Source: Bactericera cockerelli
Lineage: Eukaryota; Arthropoda; Insecta; Hemiptera; Triozidae
Direction: 5' to 3'
DNA length: 64,000 bases
Assembly: GCA_024516035.1 (NCBI GenBank)
Contig: CM044955.1
Location: forward strand, 54,339,257 to 54,403,256
The first letter of the stretch is position 1; each line of letters begins with the position of its first letter. The notes beneath the pieces were generated by a model. That model was not told the origin of the DNA and made no database searches. It saw only the letters and a program-made list of their open reading frames with translations. Made by a program: the position numbers and the translations under genes. Shown piece after piece: positions 1-10,504 of this stretch.

Positions 1-176
1 CGTGTTGACTCAGCACCTAAATGGGAAGTATTGTGTCACTTCTCGGCCATCAGAGGGGAGGCATACTACGGGATGGGTAGTCTACAACACAGACCACAAG
101 CGTCTACAGTAGCTCCTGTTTCATGGCTACGAAATAAAAAAGGCTGTGAAACACTCATATTTAATTTTAAAAAAAA
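1..176 (+). repeat. SINE family A, tail portion
   Basis: The window opens inside the body of the SINE seen in full at 3633-3932: the same run from the 'gttgacccagcacc'-like start to 'ggctgtgaaa' and an A-rich end. The tRNA-like head lies outside the window. Confidence 0.75.
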
Positions 177-290
177 CTCTGCACTACCCACTAAAATTAT
201 AATATACTAACAGAAGGAAGCACATTTATCTATATAAAAGAGAAATATGAACGCACGTGATTATGTGTGAATTTTAAGATGTGCAGCATT

Positions 291-512
291 GTGCACTGGT
301 AGTCAAGTGGTTAACACGATAGTCGGGTAATCCAGGTAGCGTAGGGATCCATTGGTTCGAATCTCACCCAGTGCATGATTTTTTCGTCGTTCATTTTGAG
401 TTTATGACCACATAATGAGGGTTAGGTGATAGAAAATGCTTTGAGCATTAACCTCGCCTGGTGGTTACCTTCCACAGAAGAGTGTAATTATTATTATTAT
501 TATTATTATAAC
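291..512 (+). repeat. SINE family B, tRNA-derived, full length
   Basis: A tRNA-like head carries an A-box-like stretch (tagtcaagtggttaacac) and a B box (ggttcgaatc). A body beginning near 'accacataatgaggg' follows, and the copy ends in an (ATT)n run. A second copy in reverse lies at 7465-7684. It is a retroposon rather than a tRNA gene because the cloverleaf is poor and the body is repeated. Confidence 0.7.
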
Positions 513-938
513 AGATGGCAATTTTATAGGATAGATTTAACCCTAGCTGAATTTGCCGAAAAATCCCAGGAATATCTTCAAAATATGTACTTATAATACC
601 TTGAGTTCTAGCAATTCCATTAAGAAAATGTCCAACTCTAGGCACATTATACTTGTATTCATTATTTTATGTAACTACTATGTAAATTATGTCTGTCAAA
701 AACAACATCTTAATTTCTCATAAATTTCCTAAAATAAAAATATAAGGCTCTTGTTTAGGAAGTTTTTCACGAATATACGAGTATTTTATCCTTTTCGAGA
801 AAATAAGTTCTATCCCAGATTTATGGGACTTTTTTTGTGATAAATAAGAAATTCCCATTATAAAAAATGTTCAACCTTGTCACTTCAGTTATCATATTCG
901 TATTTTATAATATTCTGTCTCTGCCTTTTCTCTTTGCT

Positions 939-954
939 TCTCTCTCTCTATCTC

Positions 955-1024
<70 letters not shown>
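939..1024. repeat. (CT)n microsatellite
   Basis: Almost pure CT/CTTT dinucleotide tract just upstream of the first visible Epac exon. Open frames through it are poly Ser-Leu artefacts. Confidence 0.95.
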
Positions 1025-1027
<3 letters not shown>

Positions 1028-1268
1028 ATTTTACTCTCTTTTTTATTTTTTTCTTGAATACTCCAGAATAGATTCCATTAAAACAGGATCATATGAAACG
1101 CCAGCTCTTTGTTGCTGAAAAATTCCAAATCAAAGGGCACACCCCTTCACTTTTAACTAATGTTATGTTATAAACCTTTGTTGTACCTATATTAAACATC
1201 TAAAAAAATTGTTTAAAAAAAAAAATGTTAACCCTTCTCCTTCTCCCTATGTTAACCCTTCTCCGCAG

Positions 1269-4200
1269 GATCTCGCCAGTGAGGTGGAGTCAGACTCCAC
1301 CATGTGGTCTGGTCTCACCGAGGAGGCCTCCCTCATGCACCACGTGATGACGCACATGAAGCGCTACCAGGACGAACGAGCGGCCTCTGCCGGACAAAAG
1401 TGGAAGCTCCCGTCGTCCGGACAGCCAATCAGCTTGTTCTCCGGACCTGTGGACTCGCGCATGCGTACTATGATCCGACCCAACGACGACAGTGAGTCTG
1501 TTTGGTAGTGACTTTTTATTACTAGCCAGCTTTGCGTCGATAGCTCAACATGCATCAGTTCTGTCACTGAAGAAGAGCAACATCGAGACATTTTAAGACT
1601 TGGATAAGTGACTATCCAAAATCAAACCCTCGTCACTCGTGATAATGGCTATTCCCAGCCCAACCTAGGCTGGATGTAGTTAATGGTGGCTGGTAGGTAA
1701 GTTTACAGCAAATGGAGATTGAAACCGCAAAACTCCCGTCTCTCCAAAGAGCAAGGTTAGCACTTTAGAAGTCAAAACTTTTATGCAATTAAGTGTGTCA
1801 ATTTTTATGCTAATTACATATAGACATGGGCTGAACCCGGTAGTTTGTAAAAAAAAAAAATATTTTCTTTTCTTTTTTTACCCACCTTACTTATATGACC
1901 TGGTTGTATAGTTTCAGTTGGAACCCCATACAATTATTGCTGCGTTCTAATGAGACATATTGTGATTAAAAACCACGTTAATTTTTTCATAACATTTTTT
2001 TATTTTATTTATTATAATAGTTTATTTATTTATTTTCTTTATAAAGAAACATTCATACAAAGATACTTCTCCTAAGCTTTGAAGGGCTTCTAAGAGATTT
2101 CTACCCCTAGTGTCCAGATCACCCCTTTGTAGAGTTTCATGAAACCCATACAATATTGCTGCGTTCTAATGAGACCTTTGATTTAAAACCAACCCTATTT
2201 CTGCCCCTAGTGTCTAAATCAACCCTGTTTCTGCCCCCATGTCTAAATCACCCCATTTCTTCTCCCCAGTGTCTAAATCAACCCCATTTCTTCTCCCCCA
2301 GTGTCTAAATCAACCCCATTTCTTCTCCCCCAGTGTCTAAATCCACCCCTGTTTCTGCCCCCAGTGTCTAAATGTCAACCCCCATTTCTTCTCCCCCAGT
2401 GTCTAAATCACCCCCATTTCTTCTCCCCCAGTGTCTAAATCACCCCCATTTCTTCTCCCCCAGTGTCTAAATCAACCCCATTTCTTCTCCCCCAGTGTCT
2501 AAATCAACCCCATTTCTTCTCCCCCAGTGTCCAAATCAACCCCATTTCTTCTCCCCCAGTGTCTAAATCAACCCCATTTCTTCTCCCCCAGTGTCTAAAT
2601 CAATCCCATTTCTTCTCCCCCCCGTGTCTAAATCAACCCCTGTTTTCTGACCCCATTGTCTAAATCACCCTTTTCTGCCCCCTAGTGTCTAAATCAACCC
2701 TTGTTTCTGCACCCATGTCTAAATCACCCCTTTTTCTCCCCCAGTGTCTAAATCACCCCCATTTCTTCTCCCCCAGTGTCTAAATCACCCCCATTTTCTG
2801 CCCCTAGTGTCTAAATCACCCTTGTTTCTCCCCCAGTGTCTAAATCACCCCTTCTTCTCCCCAGTGTCTAAATCACCCTTTTCTCTCCCCCAGTGTCTAA
2901 ATCACCCCCATTTCTTCTCCCCCAGTGTCTAAATCACCCCCATTTCTTCTCCCCCAGTGTCTAAATCACCCCCATTTCTTCTCCCCCAGTGTCTAAATCA
3001 CCCCCATTTCTTCTCCCCCAGTGTCTAAATCACCCCCATTTCTTCTCCCCCATGGTCTAACATCACCCCCATTCTTCTTCCACCCAGGTCAAATCACCCC
3101 CATTTCTTCTCCCCCAGTCATCTTCCGCGTCACTGCCGGACCAACCTCGCACGCTCCGGTTCCGGTGAACGCCACGGCCGAACAGATCAAGGTTTCGGCC
3201 GCCGAGAAGTTGGGCCTCCTCGTGGCGGCCTCAGACCTCCTCCTGGTGGAGGTGAAGAGCACGGGCGAGCGGGTGGTGTTCCGAGACAACGACCTCAGCA
3301 TACCCACGGGCCTGTCGCTCAACGGGCGGATATTTGTGTCGCCCAAGGACCATCTGGACGCTCTGGTGAGATTTTTTCGAAGGAGTTTTACGTTATTTTT
3401 CTTCCAGTTGTAACAATAATAAGAGAATACAGGAACTTAAAATAGGCGGTAAAGGAAAGAGAGGAAGACCAAAGATGAGATGGAGAGACAAAGTCAAAGA
3501 AGACCTAAGAGAGAAAAACTGGAGAAAAGAGGACGCACTAAATAGAAAGATATGGAAGAAAATGATTCATGGAACAAATGACGACCCCAAGTAGGTTTGG
3601 GAAAAGGCAAAGTGAAAGAAGAAGAAGAAGAAGCGCGCGATTAGCTCAGTGGTTAAGCACTTGCTTGCCATGTGGAAGGTCTCGGGTTCGATCCCCCGTG
3701 CCGATAAAAATTTGCATTCTTAATTTGGTTACAATTTTTTGTAATTGAGACCTTCCGGTGCGCTCGTGTTGACCCAGCACCTAATTGGGAAGTATTGTGT
3801 CACTTCTCGCCCATCAGAGGGGAGGCATACTACGGGATGGGCAGGCTACAACACAGACCATAAGCGTCTACAGTAGCTCCTGTTTCATGACTACGAAATA
3901 AAAACGGCTGTGAAATACTCATCTTTTTTTTTTAAAAAAAATATTTTAAATACAAATATAATATAATAGGAATAAAATCTGATTTAATAATATCAAAACA
4001 TTCTTCCTCTTCAGACGTGTATTTCGGAGCAGGAGACCTATACAGAGGGCATGGACTTTGACCTAGAATCTTTCAGTGCCAAAGAGCTGGCGTTTCACAT
4101 GACCCTGTTCGACTGGGATCTGTTCTGGAGTATCCATGAGGTGAGTGCGGTGGTGATAAGTATAGTGGAACTGCATTTCTAGGTGCAGTTTAGCGTTATT

Positions 4201-7200
4201 TTTGCCTCATGTCTGCCATTTAGAATATCAATTTATGAATGTGAATCTACTTCAATGATCACCTTATCCCTGGTGAGAGTGGTGAGATAACATCTTAAAA
4301 CAGATGATAGTTTTGAAATAAATGAAAAATTCTTTTTTTAGTTTATTGGTGGTCAGTGGTTAAGTTTTACCTGTTTTACCAGACCAGGTAAAACTTGTAG
4401 TGTAGGGTTTCGTGGGTTCGAATCCCACCGAATGCATGAAATTATCCTCATATACCTACATATTTTTTGTATTTGACCACATAATAGATGGTTTTAATTA
4501 TTAACTGCTGAAATAATGGAACGCTTTTGTGCTGATTGGGCAATTCACATAAAATAACTCTACGTTTTCCCAAACCGCTTTTCTTTGATGCAGTCTTGTC
4601 CTCCACTTGTATCTGTCTAGGGCATTCTTCCTCTTCCAATCCTTTAAATAACCCTATTCTTCTCCTTCTCTTACTTTGCATTTTCCTTGAACCAATCTCA
4701 ACCTCATGGTTGAGGTTGGTTGATTCGGGAATTCCTACTTCCATAAATATTCTATTTTTAGACTGTCGGTTCTATTTTTATTTTTCGTCTTACCGCGTAA
4801 CGGGTCTCCCTGTCTCGAGCCGACAGTCTAAATAAAGCACTACTACTACTACCCTTACAGTACTTATTATTATTATTACCCCTACAGTACGAGCTAGTCT
4901 ACTACACTGTGGGGAGGTACCGCTTCCAGCAGATCACCGCCAACCTAGATGTCTTCCTGCGGAGGTTCAACGAGATCCAGTACTGGGTCATTACGGAGAT
5001 CTTACTCGTCACCTCCCTGAACAAGAGAGTGCAGATCCTGAGGAAGATGATCAAGCTAGCCGCTTAGTAAGTATCAGTTTTCTAGTCATTTGGTGGGTAT
5101 TTGTGCCAGGAACAGATATACATCCGTCGATCTATAGAAACGAATATGAATTTAAATGCTGTAATAGACACATTGCCATATCTGGTCTGTAAGAAACACA
5201 TAGAACCTATATCTTCACAGCAACATTAAAACTAACCAGTCAGTAATCGTGATCAAGCCTACGAGCCTAGGCGAAACTTCAGTCGAAAAGTGAGTGAAAA
5301 TTTAAAGAATCTTAGTCTTATATTAATATTACAATAGCTAACGGTATTTGTTCCTTCAAACGTGTATTTATCACATATTTGATGGATGTTTGAGGTAGTA
5401 TTTTATATTAATCCATCATTCAATTCAATAAGATCCAGTATTGGGACATTACGGAGATCTTACTCGTCACCTCCCTGAACAAGAGAGTGCAGATCCTGAG
5501 GAAGATGATCAAGCTAGCCGCTTAGTAAGTATCAGTTTTCTAGTCATTTGGTGGGTATTTGTTCCTTCAAACGTGTATTTATCACATATTTGATGGGTGT
5601 TTGAGGTTGTATTTTATATTAATCCATCATTAAATTCAACAAGATCCAGTACTGGGTCATCACGGAAATCTTACTTGTCACCTCACTGAACAAGAGAGTG
5701 CAGATCCTGAGGAAGATGATCAAGCTAGCCGCTTAGTAAGTATGAGTTTTTTCGTAATTTGGTGGTTATTTGTTCCTTCAAATGTGTATTTATCACATAT
5801 TTGATGATGGGTGTTTGAGGTTGTATTTTATATTAATCCATCATTAAATTCAACGAGATCCAGTATTGGGTCATCACGGAGATCTTACTCGTCACCTCCC
5901 TGAACAAGAGAGTGCAGATCCTGAGGAAGATGATCAAGCTAGCCGCCTAGTAAGTATCTGTTTTTTAGTAATTTGTTGGGTATTTGTTCCTTCAAACGTG
6001 TATTTATCACATATTTGATGGGTGTTTGAGGTTGTATTTTATATTAATCCATCATTAAATTCAACGAGATCCAGTACTGGGTCATCACGGAGATCTTACT
6101 CGTCACCTCCCTGAACAAGAGAGTGCAGATCCTGAGGAAGATGATCAAGCTAGCCGCTTAGTAAGTATGAGTTTTTTCGTAATTTGGTGGGTATTTGTTC
6201 CTTCAAACGTGTATTTATCACATATTTGATGGGTGTTTGAGGTTGTATTTTATATTAATCCATCATTAAATTCAACGAGATCAATGAGATATCAGTTTTT
6301 GATTGTTTGGTGCGTAAAAAAAAATGTATTTTATGTAAATCTGCTATGTGACTCAACGAGATCCAATTGGGGTACCCTTTAGCAATGTTTCCCTTCTCTC
6401 TCCCGGAAAAAATTGTTCATCTGTTGTTTATCTATTGAAAGCATCCCTATCTTACCAAAAAATTCTTGATGACATTTGCAAGATTGATAAAACAAGTAGA
6501 CAAGAATTTATTACAAATCTTTTTGTCAGTCTGGTGTGTATATTTTCAACATGTAATAATTTTGAGGTGCTGATTACGAATTTGACATTGCTTTTTGGCT
6601 ATGTTACGTTTGATTCACCAGTGGCTTTTGGTCCTGTTCCCATTCCTAATAGGATAAGGGAAGTCATGTGATGTTTACAGCAGATTTTTCATGATCTGGT
6701 GTATCTGACGAACCAGATTCAGATGTATCTGAGGAACAATTTGTATTTTATTAATATTTCACATTAACCATCGATTTTGTTAGTTGCCTGAAAAGGCTTG
6801 TTTACAAAAACAACAAAAAAATCTAGGGCGGAATTAATAGACAACATCAATAACTTAAGTCGTTGGTAAGTGTCGGTTTTCCCTATCTTACACAGTACGC
6901 ATTCAGTGACTTAACGCCGCAGAGGTATTACAAAAACGTCTATTAATTCCGCCCTAAATCATTTCAGCAAATTAGATAGAAATCATCCAATCAATCAAAT
7001 CAAATGTTTATTGTGAATAAATTACTTTTTTTGTATGAGGTATTAATTCCGCCCCTATTATCTTCAGCTGCAAGGAGTACCGCAACATAAACGCCCTCTT
7101 TGCCGTCCTCATGGGTCTGAGCAACGTTGCCGTCTCTCGCCTGTCCCTCACTTGGGACAAGCTGCCGTCCAAATCCAAGAAGACCTTCACGGAGCTGGAA

Positions 7201-9924
7201 GCCCTGATAGACCCCAGCAAGAACCATCGCGCCTACCGCCAGGCAGTCAGCAAGCTGCAGTCTCCGGTCATACCCTTCATTCCCCTGCTGCTCAAAGGTG
7301 AGTTCTGATGTAATAGGGCGATTCGAACCCACGATTCAATTTTTTTTGCTTTCTTTTTTTATGGCAGGATTCTCACTGGAGTGAGCTCTTCCACCCAACC
7401 ATTTATTTGCTGGCGATAAAGTCAGCAAAAGGGGAGAAAAAAAAAAGAAGAAAAAAAATACTCTTTATAATAATAATAATACTCTTTAGTGGAAGGTAAC
7501 CACCAGGCGAGGTTAATGCTCAAAGCATTTTCTACCACCTAACCCTCAGAGTCTTATTATTATGTGGTTACAAACTCGAATGAATGAGGAAAACTTCGTG
7601 CACTGGGTGGGATTCAAACCAACGGATTCCTACGCTACCTGAATTACCAGACTAGCGCGTTAACCACTTGACTACCACTGCACTTTTTATACCTTCATTC
7701 ATATAGCGGAGTTGGAATTTTTCGGCTCTTTACTTTGGTTGTTCGGGGTCCACTCATACGTCGTGAGGAAACATAAGTGAGCAGCGACCAATGGCGAAAT
7801 TCTGGACAAATGATACACAAGAATATAAAAAAGTCCTATAATTGTGCACTACCCAATAAATTGAGATATAATTATTATAAGAACCATAAGATCAACATTT
7901 AGAGGTGCATGAAGGTATCCCTTAGAAACAAGTGTAACCAAATTTTGAACACAATTTTTTGTCGACTCTGGGGTTCGAATACGGGACCTTCCACACGGCA
8001 ATCGAATACCTTGCCACAGACATAATCGTGCACTCTTTATTTTTGTCGCTAATGTAATTTATTACTATCAAATCTTTGTTTCCGTTTCAGAATCCGGGAC
8101 CTTCCACACGGCAATCGAATACCTTGCCACAGAGATAACCGTGCACTCTTTATTTTTGTGGCTATTATATTTTTTTATTATTATTAATTCGCTATCTCCT
8201 TTTCAGACATGGCGTTCACCCACGACGGCAACAAGACAGTGGTAGACGGTCTGGTCAACTTCGAGAAGATGCACATGTTCGCTCAAACCCTCAGGACACT
8301 GCGATACTGCCGCTCCCGGCATTTAGGTGAGAGGTGAAATCTTAATATATAAATGTCAAAGTCACTGACTGACTGACTGATCATCACTGTTTCTCCGAAC
8401 TGGTAAGTCCTAGAAAGCTGAAATTTGGTAGGTAGCTTTGTCTTATAGTCTAGATGTGCAATAAGACGGGATTTTTCGAAATTCCCACTACAACACCTGC
8501 CATTGGCGAAAAAGAACTTTTTGCTTTCACGGCCATGCCTCGGCCCGCAAAGCGGGCGACAGCCCGCTAGTAGTAGATAAATCACCAGGTATAGAGTTTT
8601 GAGGTATCATAACCTCGATCTCGGTCATTCGTGGCCCAACTGGGAATCAGAACAAATTATTGAAAAGGTCGAAGTAGGAATCTGATCAAATTGTTGAAAT
8701 GAACTTTCTGGGAATCGGAAGAAGAAAACAAATGCTTGAAAAGGCCTATCTGGGTATTATAACAAATTATTAAAGAGACCTTATTGGAAATCGGAATAAA
8801 TTGATGCCCAAAATTTGTGTATTTTTTTTTTTCTTCAAATTTTGACACATTTAAATTAAACTGCAACAAATGTACCGTAAATTATAATTAAAAGAAGGTT
8901 TGCTAGCCTCCGTGGCGTAGCGGATGTGACTTCTGCCCGTAGTCCAAAGATCCTGAGTTCGATTCACGGTTGGAGCAGACTTTTCGCACAGAAAATTCTG
9001 TTCCCTCCGAACATATGAGGCTGGCCATTCCGGCCCTACCCAGGCTGGGTGAGGTTAATGTGGGTAGCTGGTATGATTCCCAGCGAATGGAGGGTAAACC
9101 CCCCGTCCTGTCTACCTCAAGTCAGGACGTTAAAACCAAATAGAATCATTGGACATGAAAGGAGCCTAGAAATTGGATCTGGGCGTCCATATAATTCTCT
9201 CTCCACCGTGATTTAGGTATCAATACCTACCTCACGGACACGGAATTATTATTATTATTAAAAGAAGGTATTCTTTACTTTGCCTTCACGGCACGAAATT
9301 TTCTGATCTCTGAGCTCCAGACATCCCAGGACACCTGTTTCTGCCTAGTGGCCTCTTTAGCTGGGAGCTGTTCAGAACTCAGACAAGCCGAGGAAGGCAA
9401 GTACAACTAACAAGTACATTCTGTCTGGCTGGGGGACGTTAAACAGGGAGAAGACCAGTGTCCCGCTAGAGAACTATAAACAGAGAACAGACTAGCCAAC
9501 CCTTACAAGCCAGGCTAGCTTGCAGTTTCCTAAGGGTTTAATGGCTTATAAAGAAAAGTCCAAGTCCTCATGATGGTTGATCGCACCTAGAAATATGATG
9601 TTCAGGACGAGCCAACTTTGAAATAAAGTTGGCTGGAGACCATCACTCACCCCTCCAGCTGTAGCCAAGCTGGCTACAACAACAACAACAAGATTCTGTA
9701 CCGTGAAGGTAAAGAACGCTTTGTTATAAGACTTTGATGTAGAAAACCTGCTCTAGTGACATTTAAATTATTTCTTTCTTCTCCATATTATGATTTCAGT
9801 TCTAGACCCCCCTACGCCGAAATGTGAGAGTGAGGTGAAGTCATACGTGAGCTGTCTGAGGACAATGGACAACCAGAGGATCCTGACCAGCATGTCTCAG
9901 AAACTGGAACCCCGCCGCTCCTAA
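1269..9924 (+). CDS. Epac: Epac / cAMP-regulated Rap guanine nucleotide exchange factor, C-terminal part (5' end outside window)
   Basis: Seven exons: 1269-1491, 3118-3365, 4015-4140, 4888-5066, 7068-7297, 8207-8326, 9800-9924. All have AG acceptors and GT donors, and the phases agree throughout, giving 416 residues to the TAA at 9922. Residues ~1-74 match the end of the REM region. ~75-157 are the Ras-associating domain (IIFRVTA...[15 protein letters not shown]). ~160-395 are the CDC25-type GEF domain ([45 protein letters not shown]). The tail ends QKLEPRRS. In this family cAMP binding to N-terminal domains (not in the window) releases the GEF domain to load GTP on Rap1/Rap2 at membranes. 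The product is named from overall resemblance to RAPGEF3/4 and fly Epac; other RapGEFs fit the tail less well. Oddities: the 3' splice-site minisatellite before exon 2 and the duplicated partial exons after exon 4. Confidence 0.9.
1531..1760 (+). repeat. SINE family F (5S-derived), decayed copy
   Basis: It keeps a 5S-like stretch ('gacttggataagtgac') and the shared SINE body ('cccagcccaacctaggctgg'), but is strongly diverged. It lies in the first visible Epac intron. Confidence 0.5.
2100..3117 (+). repeat. ~31-bp minisatellite made of 3' splice-site modules
   Basis: About 29 tandem units each read roughly TGTCTAAATC, then a C/T-rich tract, then CAG. The last unit ends at the real acceptor of the Epac RA-domain exon (CAG at 3115-3117). 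Most units therefore carry a branch-point-like CTAAA, a polypyrimidine tract and an AG. One frame of each unit has a TAA stop, so including three or more units in mRNA would truncate the protein. Confidence 0.9.
3421..3632 (+). mobile_element. LINE 3' end with ORF2 C-terminus
   Basis: An open frame from at least 3421 to a TAG at 3592 encodes a basic tail ([17 protein letters not shown], then a Trp/Lys-rich end) typical of the C-termini of RTE/CR1-like insect LINE reverse transcriptases. It is followed by 'tttgggaaaaggcaaagtg' and a (GAA)n tail. It is heavily 5'-truncated and lies in an Epac intron. Related 3' ends occur in reverse at about 4555-4745 and 34700-34860. Confidence 0.7.
3633..3932 (+). 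repeat. SINE family A, full length
   Basis: The tRNA-like head has an A box (ttagctcagtggttaagc) and a B box (gggttcgatcc). A ~220-bp body and an A/T-rich end follow. It is inserted directly after the (GAA)n tail of a LINE. This is the reference copy for the family, which has at least seven copies in the window. Confidence 0.85.
4341..4540 (+). repeat. SINE, tRNA-like head with family C body
   Basis: The head (ggtcagtggttaag ... gggttcgaatccc) resembles family B. The body (accacataatag, ctgctgaaataatgg, attgggcaattc) is that of family C. Either the copy is diverged or head and body have been exchanged. Confidence 0.5.
4555..4890 (-). repeat. LINE/SINE 3' tail in reverse, then (ACT/ATT)n up to an Epac acceptor
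   Basis: The stretch 'cctcatggttgaggttggttg' and the reverse (GAA)n-type run match the LINE tail family. At 4838-4878 lie ACT and ATT triplet runs. The last 40 bases contain the acceptor of the next Epac exon twice (ccttacagtac, then cctacagtac). Confidence 0.55.
5335..6285 (+). repeat. Four tandem copies of the 3' half of an Epac exon
   Basis: Units of 211-214 bp start at 5439, 5650, 5864 and 6075 (first base of the TA[CT]TGG codon pair). Each contains the last 86 nt of the exon 4888-5066, an intact donor (GTAAGT) and about 120 bp of following intron. A decayed fifth start is near 6280. Relative to the exon, copies 2, 3 and 4 differ only by synonymous changes; copy 1 has one replacement (Val to Asp). 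Each copy is preceded by ATCCAG, a possible acceptor. Spliced in place of the true exon, a copy would stay in frame but drop 31 residues of the GEF domain. Confidence 0.9.
6545..6700 (+). repeat. Dispersed repeat J ('gaaagtcgtgtgat' end)
   Basis: The run from 'ttgaggtgctgattacgaat' to 'gtgatgtttacagcagattt' recurs at 29488-29598 (+), 10070-10115 (+) and, reversed, at 52618-52740. No coding content; class unknown. Confidence 0.5.
6826..6954. mobile_element. MITE, GGGCGG family, 129 bp
   Basis: Inverted ends read GGGCGGAATTAATAGAC and GTCTATTAATTCCGCCC, flanked by TA on both sides. The copy at 28020-28148 has the same length in the opposite orientation, and a copy at 10240-10504 is interrupted. 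A non-autonomous DNA transposon with TA target; superfamily not determined. Confidence 0.8.
7465..7684 (-). repeat. SINE family B, reverse copy
   Basis: Near-complete reverse complement of 291-512: the (ATT)n end comes first, then 'ggaaggtaaccaccaggcg', and the tRNA-like head ends at 'accactgcac'. Confidence 0.75.
7725..7800 (+). repeat. SINE family I fragment
   Basis: 'cggggtccactcatacgtcg' through 'gcagcgaccaatggcg' matches the body of the family I copy at 45920-46125. No head is present. Confidence 0.45.
7905..8180 (-). repeat. SINE family A, reverse, with its head duplicated next to a splice acceptor
   Basis: Body ('gaaggtatcccttagaaac') and tRNA-like head occur in reverse. The head segment 'cgggaccttccacacggcaa' is then repeated about 116 bp later. 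Each copy is preceded or followed by a pyrimidine-CAG: one decoy at about 8084-8090, and the true Epac acceptor at 8204-8206. Confidence 0.6.
8905..9259 (+). repeat. SINE family E, full length, tail type 1
   Basis: tRNA-like head (gtggcgtagcggatgtgac ... gagttcgattc), then the shared body (cggccctacccaggctgggt, cccagcgaatggagggtaaa, aggacgttaaa). It ends in a tail with 'tctgggcgtccatataat', 'acggacacgg' and (ATT)n. It lies in the last Epac intron. Confidence 0.8.
9421..9692 (+). mobile_element. Dispersed 3' end repeat G with (CAA)n tail
   Basis: The run from about 'gggggacgttaaacaggg' through 'tagccaagctggctac' ends in CAACAACAACAA. The same family occurs reversed at 33245-33490 and forward at 47475-47685. 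The simple-repeat tail suggests a LINE 3' end; no protein is visible. Confidence 0.6.
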
Positions 9925-10239
9925 GAGTAGATATCTCTGGAACTGACTGGAGTATTTTTAGTAGTATCTATCTGCATCTGCACTGCAGTATACATTAAGG
10001 TCCGAACTGATGAACGGTGCTGTGGTGGACACTGTGACGTACATATCTCATGTCTCTTCTTTACTTTCCTTATCCTATAATGAGGAAAGTCGTGTGATGT
10101 TTACACCAGATTTTTCTTTAAGGCGTTCTTCACACTTCGGCCGAGGTATCTGATTTCAGTTATGTGATTGATTGTTACCATGGTGATAATAGCACTAGTA
10201 ACAGTATCCTCTTAAGCGTTGTTCATTAATTCGGGCCTA

Positions 10240-10504
10240 AGGGTGAAATTAAAAGACAAATTCTATAATTTAAGTCATTTCTAATGCCGGGTCCACACTA
10301 AGCGAACATTGTTAGCTAACAATGTTCGCAGTGTGGACCCGGCATTAGAAAATGTTTTTACGACTTGTTTGAAATAACATTGTTAGCAAACAATGTTCGC
10401 TTAGTGTGGACCCGGCATAAGCGGCGGTTTTCCCTATCTTAACAAGTACGCAATCCGTGACTAGCACCACAGATATATTACGAAAACGTCTATTAATTCC
10501 GCCC
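10240..10504. mobile_element. GGGCGG-family MITE split by a second MITE
   Basis: The left part (gggtgaaattaaaagac) and right part (cgtctattaattccgccc) match the 129-bp MITE. They are separated by a 133-bp element at 10285-10417 with ends TGCCGGGTCCACACT / AGTGTGGACCCGGCA and a TAA direct repeat on both sides. Confidence 0.7.
10285..10417. mobile_element. Palindromic MITE, TGCCGGGTCCACAC ends, TAA target
   Basis: The outer ends are inverted repeats of over 25 bp. The first 60 bp are by themselves a near-perfect palindrome centred on 'gttagctaac'. A 3-bp TAA duplication would fit a PIF/Harbinger-type element; this assignment is an inference. Confidence 0.6.

Noticed and set aside
867..1118. 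Poly Ser-Leu open frames
   Set aside because: Translation of a (CT)n microsatellite.
2463..3413. Open frames of 62-130 codons rich in Ser-Lys-Pro-Phe-Leu
   Set aside because: They are translations of the splice-site minisatellite; only the part from 3118 on belongs to a gene (Epac).
3633..3706. Possible tRNA gene (good A and B boxes), and similar heads elsewhere
   Set aside because: All are followed by repeated SINE bodies and do not fold into a proper cloverleaf.
5067..7067. Reading the Epac exon copies as extra coding exons joined in series
   Set aside because: Each 86-nt copy ends in phase 2 while the next would start in phase 0, so serial inclusion breaks the frame. The real junction 5066 to 7068 restores Tyr-Cys-Lys-Glu-Tyr.
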